Notes: generated from the sequence alone by a model not told the origin. A DNA stretch of 64,000 nt from Hallerella sp963656065 (GCA_963656065.1 CAVKGV010000007.1:72325-136324), one strand, 5' to 3'. Numbered from the stretch's first letter, positions 9,101 through 18,066 are shown. Made by a program: numbers and translations.

Positions 9101-10637
9101 GCTTATCAGCCCGCCTCCGCACCACGACATCTACTCGATCGAGGATATCGCTCAGCTGATTTTCGATTTGAGAAATGCAAACGACAAGGCGCGCATTTCC
9201 GTGAAGCTAGTCTCCGAAGTGGGCGTGGGAACGGTCGCTGCGGGCGTTGCCAAGGCGCGCGCCGATATGATCCTGATTTCTGGATATGACGGAGGAACCG
9301 GAGCCTCTCCGCTTTCTTCGGTGAAGCATGTGGGCGTCCCCTGGGAACTCGGGCTTTCCGAAACCCAGACGACTCTCGTGTTGAACAAGCTCCGCAGCCG
9401 TGTGCGGTTGCAGGTCGATGGGCAGATGAAGACGGGTCGCGATGTGGTCATCGGAGCGCTTCTCGGTGCCGAGGAATTTGGATTCGCGACGACAATCCTT
9501 GTCGTTCTCGGTTGCGTGATGATGCGGCACTGCCATTCGAATACATGCCCGGTCGGCGTGGCGACGCAGGATCCGGAACTTCGCAAGCGTTTCAAGGGAA
9601 CGCCGGAACATATCATCCAGTATCTGAACTTTGTGGCGGAAGAAGTCCGCGGCTATATGGCAAAGCTCGGGTTCCGCACGTTCGACGAGATGGTCGGTCG
9701 GAGCGATCTCCTGGAAATGAACAAGGCTATCGATTTCTGGAAGGCAAAAGGCCTCGACTATTCGGGAATTCTGTATCGCGCTTCGACGAAGCCGGAAGAT
9801 GTGCGCTGCACGATGCATCAGGAAACGGGCCTCGACGGAGCCTTGGATTACGAAATTCTGGAGAAAGTCGAAAAATCCATCGAAACGAAAAAGCCCGTTG
9901 TGGTCGAACTGCCGATTCGCAATACGAACCGGACGCTCGGAACGATTGTTTCTAGCCGCATCGCTTCGAAGTACGGTTATGCGGGAATCCCGGACGACAC
10001 GATTACGCTTCGCTTGAAGGGTTCCGCGGGACAGAGCCTTGGCGCGTTCGGGGCGCACGGTCTAACGATAGATCTGGAAGGTGAAGCGAACGACTACATC
10101 GGCAAGGGACTTTCCGGGGCGAAGATTATCGTGAAGCCCGCGCAGGGAAGCTCGTTTGCTCCGGAAGAAAACGTCATCGGTGGAAACGTCATCCTCTACG
10201 GGGCGACTTCTGGCGAGGTCTACCTGAACGGTCGGGCCGGCGAACGCTTTGCGATTCGGAACAGCGGCGCGCTTGCGGTTGTCGAAGGCGTCGGGGATCA
10301 TGCCTGCGAATATATGACGGGTGGACGGGTCGTTGTGCTGGGACCGACGGGCATCAATTTCGGCGCGGGAATGAGCGGCGGAATCGCCTATGTCTATGAT
10401 GCGGACGGTCGCTTTGACAGTCTCTGCAATACGGACATGATAGACCTCGATCCGCTTGACGAATCCGACGAAAAGGAGCTCAAGCATCTCATCGAGAACC
10501 ATCTGAAATATACGGGCAGCCCGAAGGCGAAGAGCATTCTCGCCAACTGGGACCGTGAACGTGAACTTTTTGTCAAGGTGTTCCCAATGGAATATCGCTG
10601 CGCCTTGAACAACATGAAAAACCAGAATCGCGGATAA
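6153..10637 (+). CDS. gltB: Glutamate synthase large subunit
   Basis: Transfers the glutamine amide nitrogen to 2-oxoglutarate, with the small subunit supplying electrons. The 1494-residue protein has an N-terminal class II amidotransferase domain whose nucleophile Cys16 follows a short propeptide (ACGVGF), a central domain, the FMN-binding synthase domain with the iron-sulfur cysteines in the region CVMMRHCHSNTCPVG, and a C-terminal beta-helix domain with GxGxG-type repeats. The start at 6153 is supported by AGGAG at 6144-6148; the in-frame extension to 6087 lacks homology-like sequence. It forms an operon with gltD, 13 bases on, and then a NifA-like activator. Confidence 0.97.
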   Translation: MKAQGLYNPQNEHDACGVGFVLNMNGKREHGIVEKGVKVLENLLHRGATGADVNTGDGAGLLVQIPDNFFKKSLKMKLPELGSYAVGMFFLPQDASKRSSAMDLVEKIVGEENFKILSVRDVPVKAEVVGDTARAVMPFISQVFLQPKKELSGEALERALLVLRKRMEHETDLPADGADGFYVASLSARTIVYKGMMTAPQVPLFYPDLNDANFDSAVAVVHQRYSTNTFPSWPLAQPFRYMAHNGEINTIRGNRNWMAAREKNLSSPLFGEDVHKLSPILEKGSSDSGNLDNVLELLTLGGREVGHSMMMLMPQAWGKKHAMGPDVRGFFEFHAGIMEPWDGPAAVAFTDGKWVGATLDRNGLRPARYTITKDGFMVFASEAGVLEIPAEDVEEKGSLRPGQMLLVNLETGRFYKDREVKTRFARKEPYRRWVNENHIDIHGFFNAVGEVSVDESTLLKRQKLFGYTREDLDLILNAMASDGKEPVGSMGSDQPLAVLSEKPQLLYWYFKQLFAQVTNPPIDPIREELVMSLMTFLGIHDNVLAEEPSQARLVKFRYPVLSNEDLGRLRSLHQEDFKCATVPMGFPVLSDTLSSGKLLENALNELCRTVEENVRAGFKIIILSDKDLPDEIAPIPAILAVSAVNQHLSKVGIRTSCGLILETGEAREVMHIASLLGFGATAINPYLAFESIAELSNTHQLTKRIGVTEAIEHYIDAMNKGLKKVMSRMGISTLRSYRNAQVFEIVGLSKEVVDKYFTGAASRVGGIGIEDIAKETLMRWRAAIESKSPLLPSGGEYRYRKDGERHLWTPEAIADLQIAVRTGNQKRYDAYAELINNQTEHQSTLRGLFTFKPTTAVPLDEVEPASEIVKRFVTGAMSYGAISNEAHEAIAIAMNRIGAKSNSGEGGEDPERYIPLPNGDSLSSATKQVASGRFGVTDEYLVNAKEIQIKIAQGAKPGEGGQLPGHKVSEAIAKVRHSTPGVTLISPPPHHDIYSIEDIAQLIFDLRNANDKARISVKLVSEVGVGTVAAGVAKARADMILISGYDGGTGASPLSSVKHVGVPWELGLSETQTTLVLNKLRSRVRLQVDGQMKTGRDVVIGALLGAEEFGFATTILVVLGCVMMRHCHSNTCPVGVATQDPELRKRFKGTPEHIIQYLNFVAEEVRGYMAKLGFRTFDEMVGRSDLLEMNKAIDFWKAKGLDYSGILYRASTKPEDVRCTMHQETGLDGALDYEILEKVEKSIETKKPVVVELPIRNTNRTLGTIVSSRIASKYGYAGIPDDTITLRLKGSAGQSLGAFGAHGLTIDLEGEANDYIGKGLSGAKIIVKPAQGSSFAPEENVIGGNVILYGATSGEVYLNGRAGERFAIRNSGALAVVEGVGDHACEYMTGGRVVVLGPTGINFGAGMSGGIAYVYDADGRFDSLCNTDMIDLDPLDESDEKELKHLIENHLKYTGSPKAKSILANWDRERELFVKVFPMEYRCALNNMKNQNRG

Positions 10638-10650
10638 AAGGAGATTGAAG

Positions 10651-12069
10651 ATGATTCCGAATAAACCTTTTCTCACCATTCCCCGCAAAAACGCCGACGA
10701 ACGCCCTGTGAATGAACGCATCCGCGATTATTTGCCGACATCTATCGAGATGACGCGCGAGCAGGTCAAAGAACAGGCTCTTCGTTGCATGAACTGCGGA
10801 GTTCCCTTTTGCCATGCCTACGGCTGTCCGCTGACAAATGTCATTCCCGAAATCAACCATGCGGTGAGTCTCGGCGAATGGCGCAAGGCTCTGGATTTGC
10901 TGCTCGATACGAGTCCGTTCCCGGAATTTACCGGAATCGTCTGCCCGGCTCTTTGCGAAGGTTCTTGCGTAAACGGCCAGGACGGCGATGCGGTGACCAA
11001 CCGCGAAATCGAACACCGCGTAATCGAAACCGGTTACGAAAACGGATGGGTCCGTGCGAACCTGCCGAGCGTTCGGACAAACAAACGTGTCGCGGTCATC
11101 GGGTCGGGACCTTCGGGGCTTTCGTGTGCGGAATATCTGAACCGCGCCGGCGTGAACGTGACCGTCTATGAAAAGGCGGAACATCCGGGTGGACTGATGC
11201 GCTACGGCATTCCCGATTTCCGCTTGGCGAAAACGGTCGTGGAACGCAGGATTGCTCTGATGCAGCAGGAAGGCATTCGCTTTGAAACAAACGTGAACAT
11301 TGGCACGGACATCTCTCCTGAATTTCTGCTTCGGAATCATGATGCGATTGTCCTTTGTTGCGGCTCCCGCACACCGCGCGATCTAAAGGTTCCCGGACGT
11401 GAACTTTCGGGAATCCACTTTGCCGTGGATTATCTGACGCAGCAGAACCGCATCAACGGCGGCGAGACTTTCGAGTTCGATGAAACGAAAAACGCAAAGA
11501 ACAAGCATGTGGTCGTCATCGGTGGTGGCGATACGGGCGCGAACTGTATCGGAACGGCGATTCGCCAAGGCGCTCTCGATGTGACGCAGATAGAAATTAT
11601 GCCGAACGCTCCGATGAAGCGCGCTGCGAACAATCCCTGGCCGGAATGGCCCCGCATTTTCAAGGAATCCGCCGCACACCGGGAAGGTTGCGAACGCAAG
11701 TGGAACATCAACACGCTCGAAGCGATCGGTGAAAACGGCAAGGTCAAGGCTCTGCGCTGCACGGAAATCGAATGGAAGCGCGGAGAAGACGGCAGGATGT
11801 TCAACGTTCCCAAACAGGACGGCGAATTTGTCTTACAGGCGGACCTGGTGCTTCTTGCAATGGGATTCACGGGACACGCAATTCCGGAAATCGTCAAGGC
11901 GTTTAATCTGAAAACGGATGAACGCGGGCGCATTTTCCGCGATTCGACCGGTATGACTTCTGCAAAAGGAGTGTATATTGCTGGAGACGTGGCGACCGGG
12001 CAGTCCCTTGTGGTTCGCGCAATCGCGGACGGCAAGCGCGTGGCGAGCGGAGTGTTGGACGCTCTTTGA
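10651..12069 (+). CDS. gltD: Glutamate synthase small subunit
   Basis: NAD(P)H-dependent electron-donating subunit of glutamate synthase. It has 472 residues. The N-terminal cysteine motifs (RCMNCGVPFCHAYGCPLTN, and CPALCEGSC further on) bind 4Fe-4S clusters. GSGPSGLSCAEYL is the FAD dinucleotide fold and VVIGGGDTGANC the NADPH fold; GVYIAGDVATGQSLVV near the end is the second FAD contact. Start ATG 10651 follows aaaaggaga; an in-frame TTG six bases earlier is less likely. Read together with gltB. Confidence 0.96.
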   Translation: MIPNKPFLTIPRKNADERPVNERIRDYLPTSIEMTREQVKEQALRCMNCGVPFCHAYGCPLTNVIPEINHAVSLGEWRKALDLLLDTSPFPEFTGIVCPALCEGSCVNGQDGDAVTNREIEHRVIETGYENGWVRANLPSVRTNKRVAVIGSGPSGLSCAEYLNRAGVNVTVYEKAEHPGGLMRYGIPDFRLAKTVVERRIALMQQEGIRFETNVNIGTDISPEFLLRNHDAIVLCCGSRTPRDLKVPGRELSGIHFAVDYLTQQNRINGGETFEFDETKNAKNKHVVVIGGGDTGANCIGTAIRQGALDVTQIEIMPNAPMKRAANNPWPEWPRIFKESAAHREGCERKWNINTLEAIGENGKVKALRCTEIEWKRGEDGRMFNVPKQDGEFVLQADLVLLAMGFTGHAIPEIVKAFNLKTDERGRIFRDSTGMTSAKGVYIAGDVATGQSLVVRAIADGKRVASGVLDAL

Positions 12070-12082
12070 TATGAGAGGATAA

Positions 12083-13612
12083 ATGGCTACGAAAGACGAG
12101 CAGAAGATAAAGGAACTGGAATTACTTTATCGGGTAAGCCAGATTCTTGACGAGAACATGGACATGCGCAATGTCCTGCGTCCGGTGATGGATACGCTTG
12201 GCGATTATATGGGTTTCCAACACGCAACGGTTACTTTGTACAACCGCCAGACGGGGGAAATCTCGATTGAACTCGCCACGGGCCTCTCGCCGACCCAGAC
12301 AAAAAAAGGTCGCTACAAGGTCGGTGAAGGCATCACGGGGAAAGTCGTAGAAACCGGCAAGCCGATTGTCGTTCCCGATGTCACCAAGGACCCGAATTTC
12401 TTAGACCGTACCGGTCGCGGAAAAATTTCGGGCAAGGCCTTTATCTGCGTTCCGATTTCGATAGAAAAGGAAGTTGTCGGGGCGTTGAGCGTCGATGAAT
12501 TTAATTCGTCGAAAGACCAGCTTGACGAGGATTTGCGCCTGCTCGAAATCATCGCCATGATGATTGCCTCGGCGGTAAAGCTTCGCCGCCAGGCCGAAGA
12601 GGAAACGGAAATCCTCCTTGCGGAAAACGAGCGTCTCCGTTCAGAATTGAAAGATCGTTTCCGGCCGTCGAACATCGTCGGAAATTCCCGCGAAATGCAG
12701 GTCGTCTTCGATCAGATTGCGAAAGTGGCGAAAAGTCCATCGACCGTGTTGATTCTTGGCGAGACGGGGACGGGAAAGGAGCTGGTCGCTCAAGCGATTC
12801 ATTACAATTCCGACCGTGTAAACGGTCCCTTTGTGCGTGTCCATTGCGCCGCGCTTCCCGAAAACATCATCGAAAGCGAACTGTTCGGACACGAAAAGGG
12901 AGCCTTTACCGGGGCGATTTCCGAACATAAAGGGCGCTTCGAAATGGCGGACGGAGGAACGATTTTTCTAGACGAAATCGGGGAAATCTCGGCAACGCTC
13001 CAGGTGAAGCTTCTCCGCGTTTTGCAGGAACATGAATTCGAACGTGTCGGCGGAAATAAGACGATACACGTAAACATCCGCGTCATCGCGGCGACGAACA
13101 AAAACCTGCTCCAGATGGTCCACGAGGGAAAATTCCGTGAAGACCTCTATTACCGTCTGCACATTTTCCCGATTTACGTGCCGCCTCTCCGCAAACGGAA
13201 AAGCGATATCGTACTTTTAGCGGATCATTTTTTGGAGCGTTACAGCAAGATGCTCGGCAAGGATGTTCGGAGACTTTCCACCGGAACCATCGACATGCTG
13301 ATGAGCTACCATTGGGCGGGAAATGTCCGCGAACTTGAAAATTGCATCGAGCGCGCCGTTCTTGTCGCCGAAGGAAATGTCATCTATCCGCACCATTTGC
13401 CGCCGACTCTCCAGACCGCGGAATCGACAGGTGCGCCTGTCCGCGGAGATTTGAAAAGCATGGTCGAAACTTATGAGCGTGACATCATTTGTGATGCGCT
13501 CAAAAGTGCCAAGGGAAAAGTCGCACCGGCAGCGCGTGCCTTGGCGACAACCCAGCGGATTCTGGGCTATAAAATCAAGATGCTCGGCATCAACCCGAAA
13601 CGTTTTGTGTGA
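12083..13612 (+). CDS. Sigma-54-dependent activator, NifA-like (GAF-AAA+-HTH)
   Basis: A 509-residue enhancer-binding protein. About residues 20-165 are a GAF sensor domain with the KVGEGITGKVVETG pattern typical of NifA-type regulators. About residues 195-430 are the sigma-54 AAA+ domain: Walker A GETGTGKE, the sigma-54 contact loop GAFTGA, and Walker B GGTIFLDEIGEIS. The last 40 residues form a Fis-like helix-turn-helix. It begins 13 bases after gltD with ATGAGAGGATAA-type spacing, so it is probably co-transcribed with gltBD, suggesting control of nitrogen assimilation. The effector sensed by the GAF domain cannot be read from sequence; no receiver domain is present. Confidence 0.9.
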   Translation: MATKDEQKIKELELLYRVSQILDENMDMRNVLRPVMDTLGDYMGFQHATVTLYNRQTGEISIELATGLSPTQTKKGRYKVGEGITGKVVETGKPIVVPDVTKDPNFLDRTGRGKISGKAFICVPISIEKEVVGALSVDEFNSSKDQLDEDLRLLEIIAMMIASAVKLRRQAEEETEILLAENERLRSELKDRFRPSNIVGNSREMQVVFDQIAKVAKSPSTVLILGETGTGKELVAQAIHYNSDRVNGPFVRVHCAALPENIIESELFGHEKGAFTGAISEHKGRFEMADGGTIFLDEIGEISATLQVKLLRVLQEHEFERVGGNKTIHVNIRVIAATNKNLLQMVHEGKFREDLYYRLHIFPIYVPPLRKRKSDIVLLADHFLERYSKMLGKDVRRLSTGTIDMLMSYHWAGNVRELENCIERAVLVAEGNVIYPHHLPPTLQTAESTGAPVRGDLKSMVETYERDIICDALKSAKGKVAPAARALATTQRILGYKIKMLGINPKRFV

Positions 13613-13643
13613 CTGATTCTGTCGGAAACATTTTAGGTTGGAT

Positions 13644-14570
13644 TTAGAACAGCTCTGTTTGATACAGTTTCCAACTTTCCTGGCTCGCCGTGTGAATCTT
13701 GTCTGTCGGTAAAAGTTTACCGATGAGAAGCGGGGAATCCGGGTCGTGAAGTTTCCTGTTCCGATAGTAGGCGCGGACATCGCTTGTTGCATAGCAATAG
13801 CGGCAGAGATGCCCGCAACTGTCATAGGCTCCGATATCGTTGCCAGCGATACAGCGGCATTCCGACCGCAAAAATTTTCCCTTGGGAAAACGCAATTTAC
13901 ATTGAATCGCCCGTTCAATGACTTCGGCGGAAAAACATCCGTCCGTATCGGCTCCGCATTTTCCAAGGCTTGGATTTTCGGCGCAAACCTTGATGCGTAT
14001 TCCGCATCGCGCCCCGATTTCGGCAAAGGTCTTTGTTAGCTGGATTTGGTCTTCCTTAGAAACGGTCCGGGCATCCGGAACGTTTCTCAAAACTTTTGCA
14101 TACAAGTCGATAAAGCTGATTACGCAGGTGTTCGTATAACCGCAGAGCATTTCCGCCATTTTTTGAAAGGCTTGGACATGCCATTTTACCGGGTAGCGTT
14201 CCGAGATGAGAATCGGATCGTATCGCCAACCGACCCGGTATGCGCCGATGAAATTTGAAAGCTTCTGAAAGGATTTGACAACGCTTAATTTGTTTGGAAC
14301 ATGCGGCTCAACGTCTCGCCCGTATGGAGTAATCGTCACAAACCAGCATTGACCGTATGGTTCGAGTAAAGACATGTAGGGAAACATCGGCTCGGGATTT
14401 TTTGTACAGAACCCGATGAGATCAACAACACGGGGCGAGATGATGTATTTCGTGACAAGCTGCGGATTATACGGGCTGCGGACAAGGACAAAGCCTTCCG
14501 TGAGCCGCGCGGCAAGCCACTTGGAATAAAAGGCGGGAATATCTGTCCGAAATCCGGTTTGCAGAATCAT
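13644..14570 (-). CDS. DUF1848 family protein, possible Fe-S/radical-SAM-like
   Basis: A 308-residue protein matching what I know of the DUF1848 family: the N-terminal pattern with FRTDIPAFYSKW, the phrase GFCTKNPEPM, and a C-terminal cysteine cluster CRCIAGNDIGAYDSCGHLCRYCYA-like (positions near residues 232-256 of the protein). The spacing of these cysteines suggests an iron-sulfur cluster, and the family is often described as radical-SAM-like, but its reaction is unknown. It lies downstream of a strong terminator on the same strand, so it has its own transcript, convergent to the NifA-like gene with 31 bases between them. Confidence 0.8.
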   Translation of the reverse strand: MILQTGFRTDIPAFYSKWLAARLTEGFVLVRSPYNPQLVTKYIISPRVVDLIGFCTKNPEPMFPYMSLLEPYGQCWFVTITPYGRDVEPHVPNKLSVVKSFQKLSNFIGAYRVGWRYDPILISERYPVKWHVQAFQKMAEMLCGYTNTCVISFIDLYAKVLRNVPDARTVSKEDQIQLTKTFAEIGARCGIRIKVCAENPSLGKCGADTDGCFSAEVIERAIQCKLRFPKGKFLRSECRCIAGNDIGAYDSCGHLCRYCYATSDVRAYYRNRKLHDPDSPLLIGKLLPTDKIHTASQESWKLYQTELF

Positions 14571-14586
14571 GCAAGAAAGATAGATT

Positions 14587-14622
14587 CAAAACAAAAGGGG
14601 AGGCCCGCCGTTCGGACCTCCC
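14587..14622 (-). terminator. Strong rho-independent terminator
   Basis: Read on the minus strand: gggagg.ccg, a short loop, cgg.cctccc (14598-14622), followed by a T-rich tract (14587-14597). It ends the transcript of the gene at 14674-15675. Confidence 0.8.
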
Positions 14623-14660
14623 TGCTCCCCTCAATTCCTCTAATAAAATACAATCGTGAA

Positions 14661-14680
14661 TTGACAGATTTTGTCAAAAT
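14661..14680. repeat. 20-bp palindromic repeat, copy 1
   Basis: The 20-mer ttgacagattttgtcaaaat contains two nested inverted repeats: ttgaca/tgtcaa and agatttt/aaaatct (the second perfect when the next bases are included). The stop codon of the membrane/HIRAN-like gene lies within it. An identical 20-mer is at 15737-15756, on the other side of the same gene. Confidence 0.75.
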
Positions 14681-15675
14681 CTAACCCGCAGGACGATTCC
14701 TTCCTTGTTGCAGTTGTTTTCAGAAATATTGCTGCCCAAACGAGCAAGAACCGCGCTGTAAGCGAATTTTTTTGGAAATGCCCGGCGGAGAATCGCGGCG
14801 CCTGTCGCCCGGATATAGCCGGCCTTGGATTTTCCTCCGTTTCCGAAAAGTTTTCCCGAAACGTTTTCAATCGCAACGCCGATGGCATTCGGGTCGTATG
14901 GGTTATAAGGTTCCGCCTGGACGGAAACCTTTAATTCCGAGTAAAACTTGTTCTTTCTTTCGCGGACAAGACTTTCTCCTTTGAGAAAATCGTTGCCGAT
15001 CGCTTCGCGGAGAAATTCGTTCAGAGCGGTGTTTTGAGAATTCCAGGCATGAAAATCCGTCCCGACGGTCCCGATGGTGAATTCTCCATGCCCGAGCTGT
15101 TTCAGATAACGGACAAACATCTCATCGACCGTTTCTTTTCCCGGTTCAGGCAAAAGTTCTTCCCTTGCCGCCGCAAAAAGAATTTCCGCGGTATCCGACG
15201 TCGGCGAAAGAATTCCCTGTTGAAACATTTTTTGAAATCCGCTGGAATGGGAAAAGCGCCCGTAAAGCCAGGCAAAAAGCGCAAGAGACGCGATGGGCTT
15301 GATGATGTAGAGCGTAAGTGTCAAAAACCGGAAGAAAATTTGTGTGCGACGGTGCAAAAGTTCGGCGACGAGAAGTCCGTCTTTTTGTTCGACAGCGAGC
15401 AGAATGGCTCCGATATGCGTCAAGTAGGCAAACAGATTGGCATCGTTCAAATTGACGGAATCTTTAAACAGAACATGGATTTCTGCTTGCAGGGAAGTCG
15501 GCAGATAGGCATACCAGTTAGGGGAAAAATAGGTGCTGCTTTCAATTTCCTGGTAACCGGAAATGTCCGGGTTTTTCGTTTTTCCCAAAAAATCAAGCGT
15601 TCCCGTTGCGCTTTGTGTGAACGCATAGTAGTGAATAACGTCCTTTTCTTGAATCTGGATCAGAATGTTTTCCAT
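14674..15675 (-). CDS. Membrane-anchored protein with HIRAN-like C-terminal domain
   Basis: A 333-residue protein. The middle (about residues 110-145) has one long hydrophobic segment. The C-terminal part has the pattern PYNPYDPNAIGVAIEN followed by a Gly-Tyr-Ile element and an Ala/Ile-rich helix, which resembles a HIRAN domain (a DNA-end or stalled-fork recognition fold in SWI/SNF-type helicases). HIRAN with a membrane segment is unusual. The first 110 residues are unassigned. Start ATG 15675 follows caaaggagac. It is a single-gene transcript with the palindromic 20-mer 62 bases upstream and a strong terminator downstream. Function unknown; the HIRAN call is moderate. Confidence 0.6.
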   Translation of the reverse strand: MENILIQIQEKDVIHYYAFTQSATGTLDFLGKTKNPDISGYQEIESSTYFSPNWYAYLPTSLQAEIHVLFKDSVNLNDANLFAYLTHIGAILLAVEQKDGLLVAELLHRRTQIFFRFLTLTLYIIKPIASLALFAWLYGRFSHSSGFQKMFQQGILSPTSDTAEILFAAAREELLPEPGKETVDEMFVRYLKQLGHGEFTIGTVGTDFHAWNSQNTALNEFLREAIGNDFLKGESLVRERKNKFYSELKVSVQAEPYNPYDPNAIGVAIENVSGKLFGNGGKSKAGYIRATGAAILRRAFPKKFAYSAVLARLGSNISENNCNKEGIVLRVRF

Positions 15676-15736
15676 CGTGTCTCCTTTGGCGACTTCCGTT
15701 TGCCGGTTTGGAACATTTTAAAGATAACTCCCCTGA

Positions 15737-15756
15737 TTGACAGATTTTGTCAAAAT
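15737..15756. promoter_or_regulatory. 20-bp palindromic repeat, copy 2, possible operator
   Basis: Identical to 14661-14680. On the minus strand it supplies a TTGACA hexamer about 80 bases before the start codon at 15675, so it could overlap a -35 element and act as an operator. No good -10 at 17 bases was seen, so the promoter assignment is weak. Confidence 0.45.
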
Positions 15757-15937
15757 TCTGTGCCGCGCGAAAAGGATGAAATTTTATCCGTGCTAATTTT
15801 TTTGAAAAACGATAAAAACGAAATATTTAAAACACATACGCTCGTTTTAAACTCCGCAAGAATGGCGGAATCTACAGCAGGATGATTTCCTTCCAGCTGA
15901 AGGCAAGCAAATGAAAGGATGAGCAGGAATTACGAAG
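15757..15937. other. Intergenic, small hairpins only
   Basis: No gene is supported between the two minus-strand transcripts. A hairpin (ccgc, loop, gcgg) around 15851-15868 followed on the minus strand by gtttaaaa may be a weak terminator for the P-type ATPase gene; another short one (ccttc, agctg, gaagg) is at about 15889-15903. Confidence 0.3.
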
Positions 15938-18031
15938 CTACTTTTTGAGCAAAGGCTGGGCCGCTTTCGCACTGAAGAGAATCGTCGAAAGATTGTGGAA
16001 TAGTGCCGCGGTTGCCGGAGGCAAAAATCCAAACAGCCCGCTGAACATCAGGGCCGTATTGACCACGACGATACTTGCGTTGTTGTTGTCAATCTTTTTC
16101 ATCAGCCGGATTCCTATTGTCCGAATTTTAACGAGCCCTTCTAATCCGTCATCGGCGGAAAGTACGATGTCTGCGGTTTCTCCGGTGATCGCTGCGCTGT
16201 CTCCCATCGCAATTCCCGCATCAGCTGTCGCCAGTGCAGGAGCATCGTTGATGCCGTCGCCTATCATGATGACTTTGTGCCCGGCTTTCTTTTGCTTGGA
16301 AATGTAGGAAACTTTGTCTTCGGGAAGCGCCCGGGAAATGTAGTGATCGATTCCTGTCTGAGAGGCTGCGGTTCTCGCGGCGCCTTCGTCGTCTCCGGTG
16401 ATCATCGTGCAGTTGACAATCCCGCTCCGATGCAGGGTGTCGATGATTTCCCGCGCATTTTCCCGGACCGGATCCGTTATGGCGAGAATTCCCAGAAGCT
16501 TTCCCTTTTCGGCGAGATACAGCAGGGACTCTCCATTTTCCAACGCTTCTTTCTGAATTTTTTCGAGCCCGGCTGGAACTTTTATTTTTTCATCTTCAAA
16601 GATAAAATGCTTGCTTCCGATAAGGAGCTTTTTCCCGTTTAGGGTTGTCGCAATGCCGTGTGCGATGACATATTCAACTTTTGCGTGATCTTCTGGATGC
16701 CGTAATCTCTTTGCGTTGGAGGCTTGGACAATCGCTTTGGCTACGGGATGCGCAAAGTGTTCTTCGAGACATGCCGCAATTCGAAGAACGTCGTTCTCGT
16801 CTAGTCCTTGGAAGGGAATGATCCGGGAAAGTCTTGGCGTCGCGGCGGTCAACGTTCCCGTCTTGTCGAATATGACCGTATCCGCATTTGCCGCATCTTC
16901 GAAAAATTTTCCGCCTTTCACCAGGATACCGTTCTGTGCCGCTTCGCGCATCGCGCTGAGAATGGCTATCGGGGCGGCGAGCTTCATCGCGCAGGAATAG
17001 TCCACCATAAGTGTCGCAAGCGTCTTTGTGATATTGCGCGTCACAAGGAACGTTCCGAGTGCAAGAAGAAAATTGTACTTGACAAGCTGATCGGCGAGTT
17101 TTTCGGAACGGATCTGCGAAGAAACTTTATACTGTTGCGATGAATCGATCATCGAAAGAATGTTCTGGACTTTCGTCTGGTTGCCGACGACGCGAACCTT
17201 GACAAAAAGTTCTCCTTCCGTGACGACTGTCCCGGCAAATACCGTCATGGAAATCTGCTTTTCGACGGGAAGAGGCTCGCCGGTAATCGTGGATTGATCG
17301 ACCAGGGCTTCTCCGCGGATGACTTCTCCGTCGGCGGGAATCATTCCCCCGGTGCGGACGGCAATCGTATCTCCCGGCTTGATTTCGTACAAGTGAACCG
17401 TCTTCTCGGATTTTCCCTGCACCAGCTGGACTTTATCGTTTTCGGAAAGAATCGTATTCGCCAGGTTGCTGTATGATTCTTTCTTGGTAAAGTCTTCGAT
17501 GGTCTCGCCGACATTCAGCATGAAATTGATGTTCGCCGCAGTCGAAATGTCCCCGGTCACGACGGACATCGTAATCGCGGTCGCATCGAGAACTTCGGCG
17601 CGGAACGGCTCTCCGGAAGCGAGCGTCTTCAAGCCTTTCCAGATTCGGGGTGTGAGATCCAGAATGCGTAGCGCTAGGCAAATCTGCGGTGGCAAAAACT
17701 TTTTGAAATAGTGCGTCATCGCCATTTGAGCGAGAACGCTAAGCAGGCTTGGCGTTTTTTTCGGGACCTCTACAGAGGCGAGCATTTCTTCGTCATCGAG
17801 ATACTTGGATGTCATTGCCTTGAAAAGCGCGATGACTTCTTTTTCGGACAGCTTCTGGATGTCGTAGAAAATTAAAAACGCCGCGGTAATCGTATTTACC
17901 GTAACCTGCAAAACCCCTTCTTGAACGGAAAGCAGGCTCTGTGCGAGTGCTGCTTGCTTTGACGTGATTTCCGTCTTGTCGTATCCAACTCGGATGCGCC
18001 CAGGCAAAGAATGTTTGATATAGAATTGCAT
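15938..18031 (-). CDS. P1B-type metal ATPase with SCA motif, FezB-like (P1B-6 group candidate)
   Basis: A 697-residue membrane ATPase. It begins with an HMA_2-like domain (LPGRIRVGY near residues 9-17) instead of a CxxC metal-binding domain. The phosphatase loop TGEPLP, the phosphorylation motif DKTGTLT and the hinge GDGINDAPAL are intact, so it is catalytically plausible. The transport-site helix reads DYSCAMKLAAP, i.e. SCA where Cu and Zn pumps have CPC; I associate this with the P1B-6 group that includes FezB of ferrosome (iron-storage organelle) loci, and with some Mn/Fe pumps. It is 35 bases after a gene for a tiny membrane protein. Iron is inferred as substrate from motif and neighbourhood only. 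Confidence 0.85.
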   Translation of the reverse strand: MQFYIKHSLPGRIRVGYDKTEITSKQAALAQSLLSVQEGVLQVTVNTITAAFLIFYDIQKLSEKEVIALFKAMTSKYLDDEEMLASVEVPKKTPSLLSVLAQMAMTHYFKKFLPPQICLALRILDLTPRIWKGLKTLASGEPFRAEVLDATAITMSVVTGDISTAANINFMLNVGETIEDFTKKESYSNLANTILSENDKVQLVQGKSEKTVHLYEIKPGDTIAVRTGGMIPADGEVIRGEALVDQSTITGEPLPVEKQISMTVFAGTVVTEGELFVKVRVVGNQTKVQNILSMIDSSQQYKVSSQIRSEKLADQLVKYNFLLALGTFLVTRNITKTLATLMVDYSCAMKLAAPIAILSAMREAAQNGILVKGGKFFEDAANADTVIFDKTGTLTAATPRLSRIIPFQGLDENDVLRIAACLEEHFAHPVAKAIVQASNAKRLRHPEDHAKVEYVIAHGIATTLNGKKLLIGSKHFIFEDEKIKVPAGLEKIQKEALENGESLLYLAEKGKLLGILAITDPVRENAREIIDTLHRSGIVNCTMITGDDEGAARTAASQTGIDHYISRALPEDKVSYISKQKKAGHKVIMIGDGINDAPALATADAGIAMGDSAAITGETADIVLSADDGLEGLVKIRTIGIRLMKKIDNNNASIVVVNTALMFSGLFGFLPPATAALFHNLSTILFSAKAAQPLLKK

Positions 18032-18066
18032 GAATTCACCCGATGTCGGAAACGGATTTTTTTTGA

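Noticed and set aside
15938..18031. Copper- or zinc-type pump
   Set aside because: No CPC in the transport helix and no CxxC metal-binding N-terminus.
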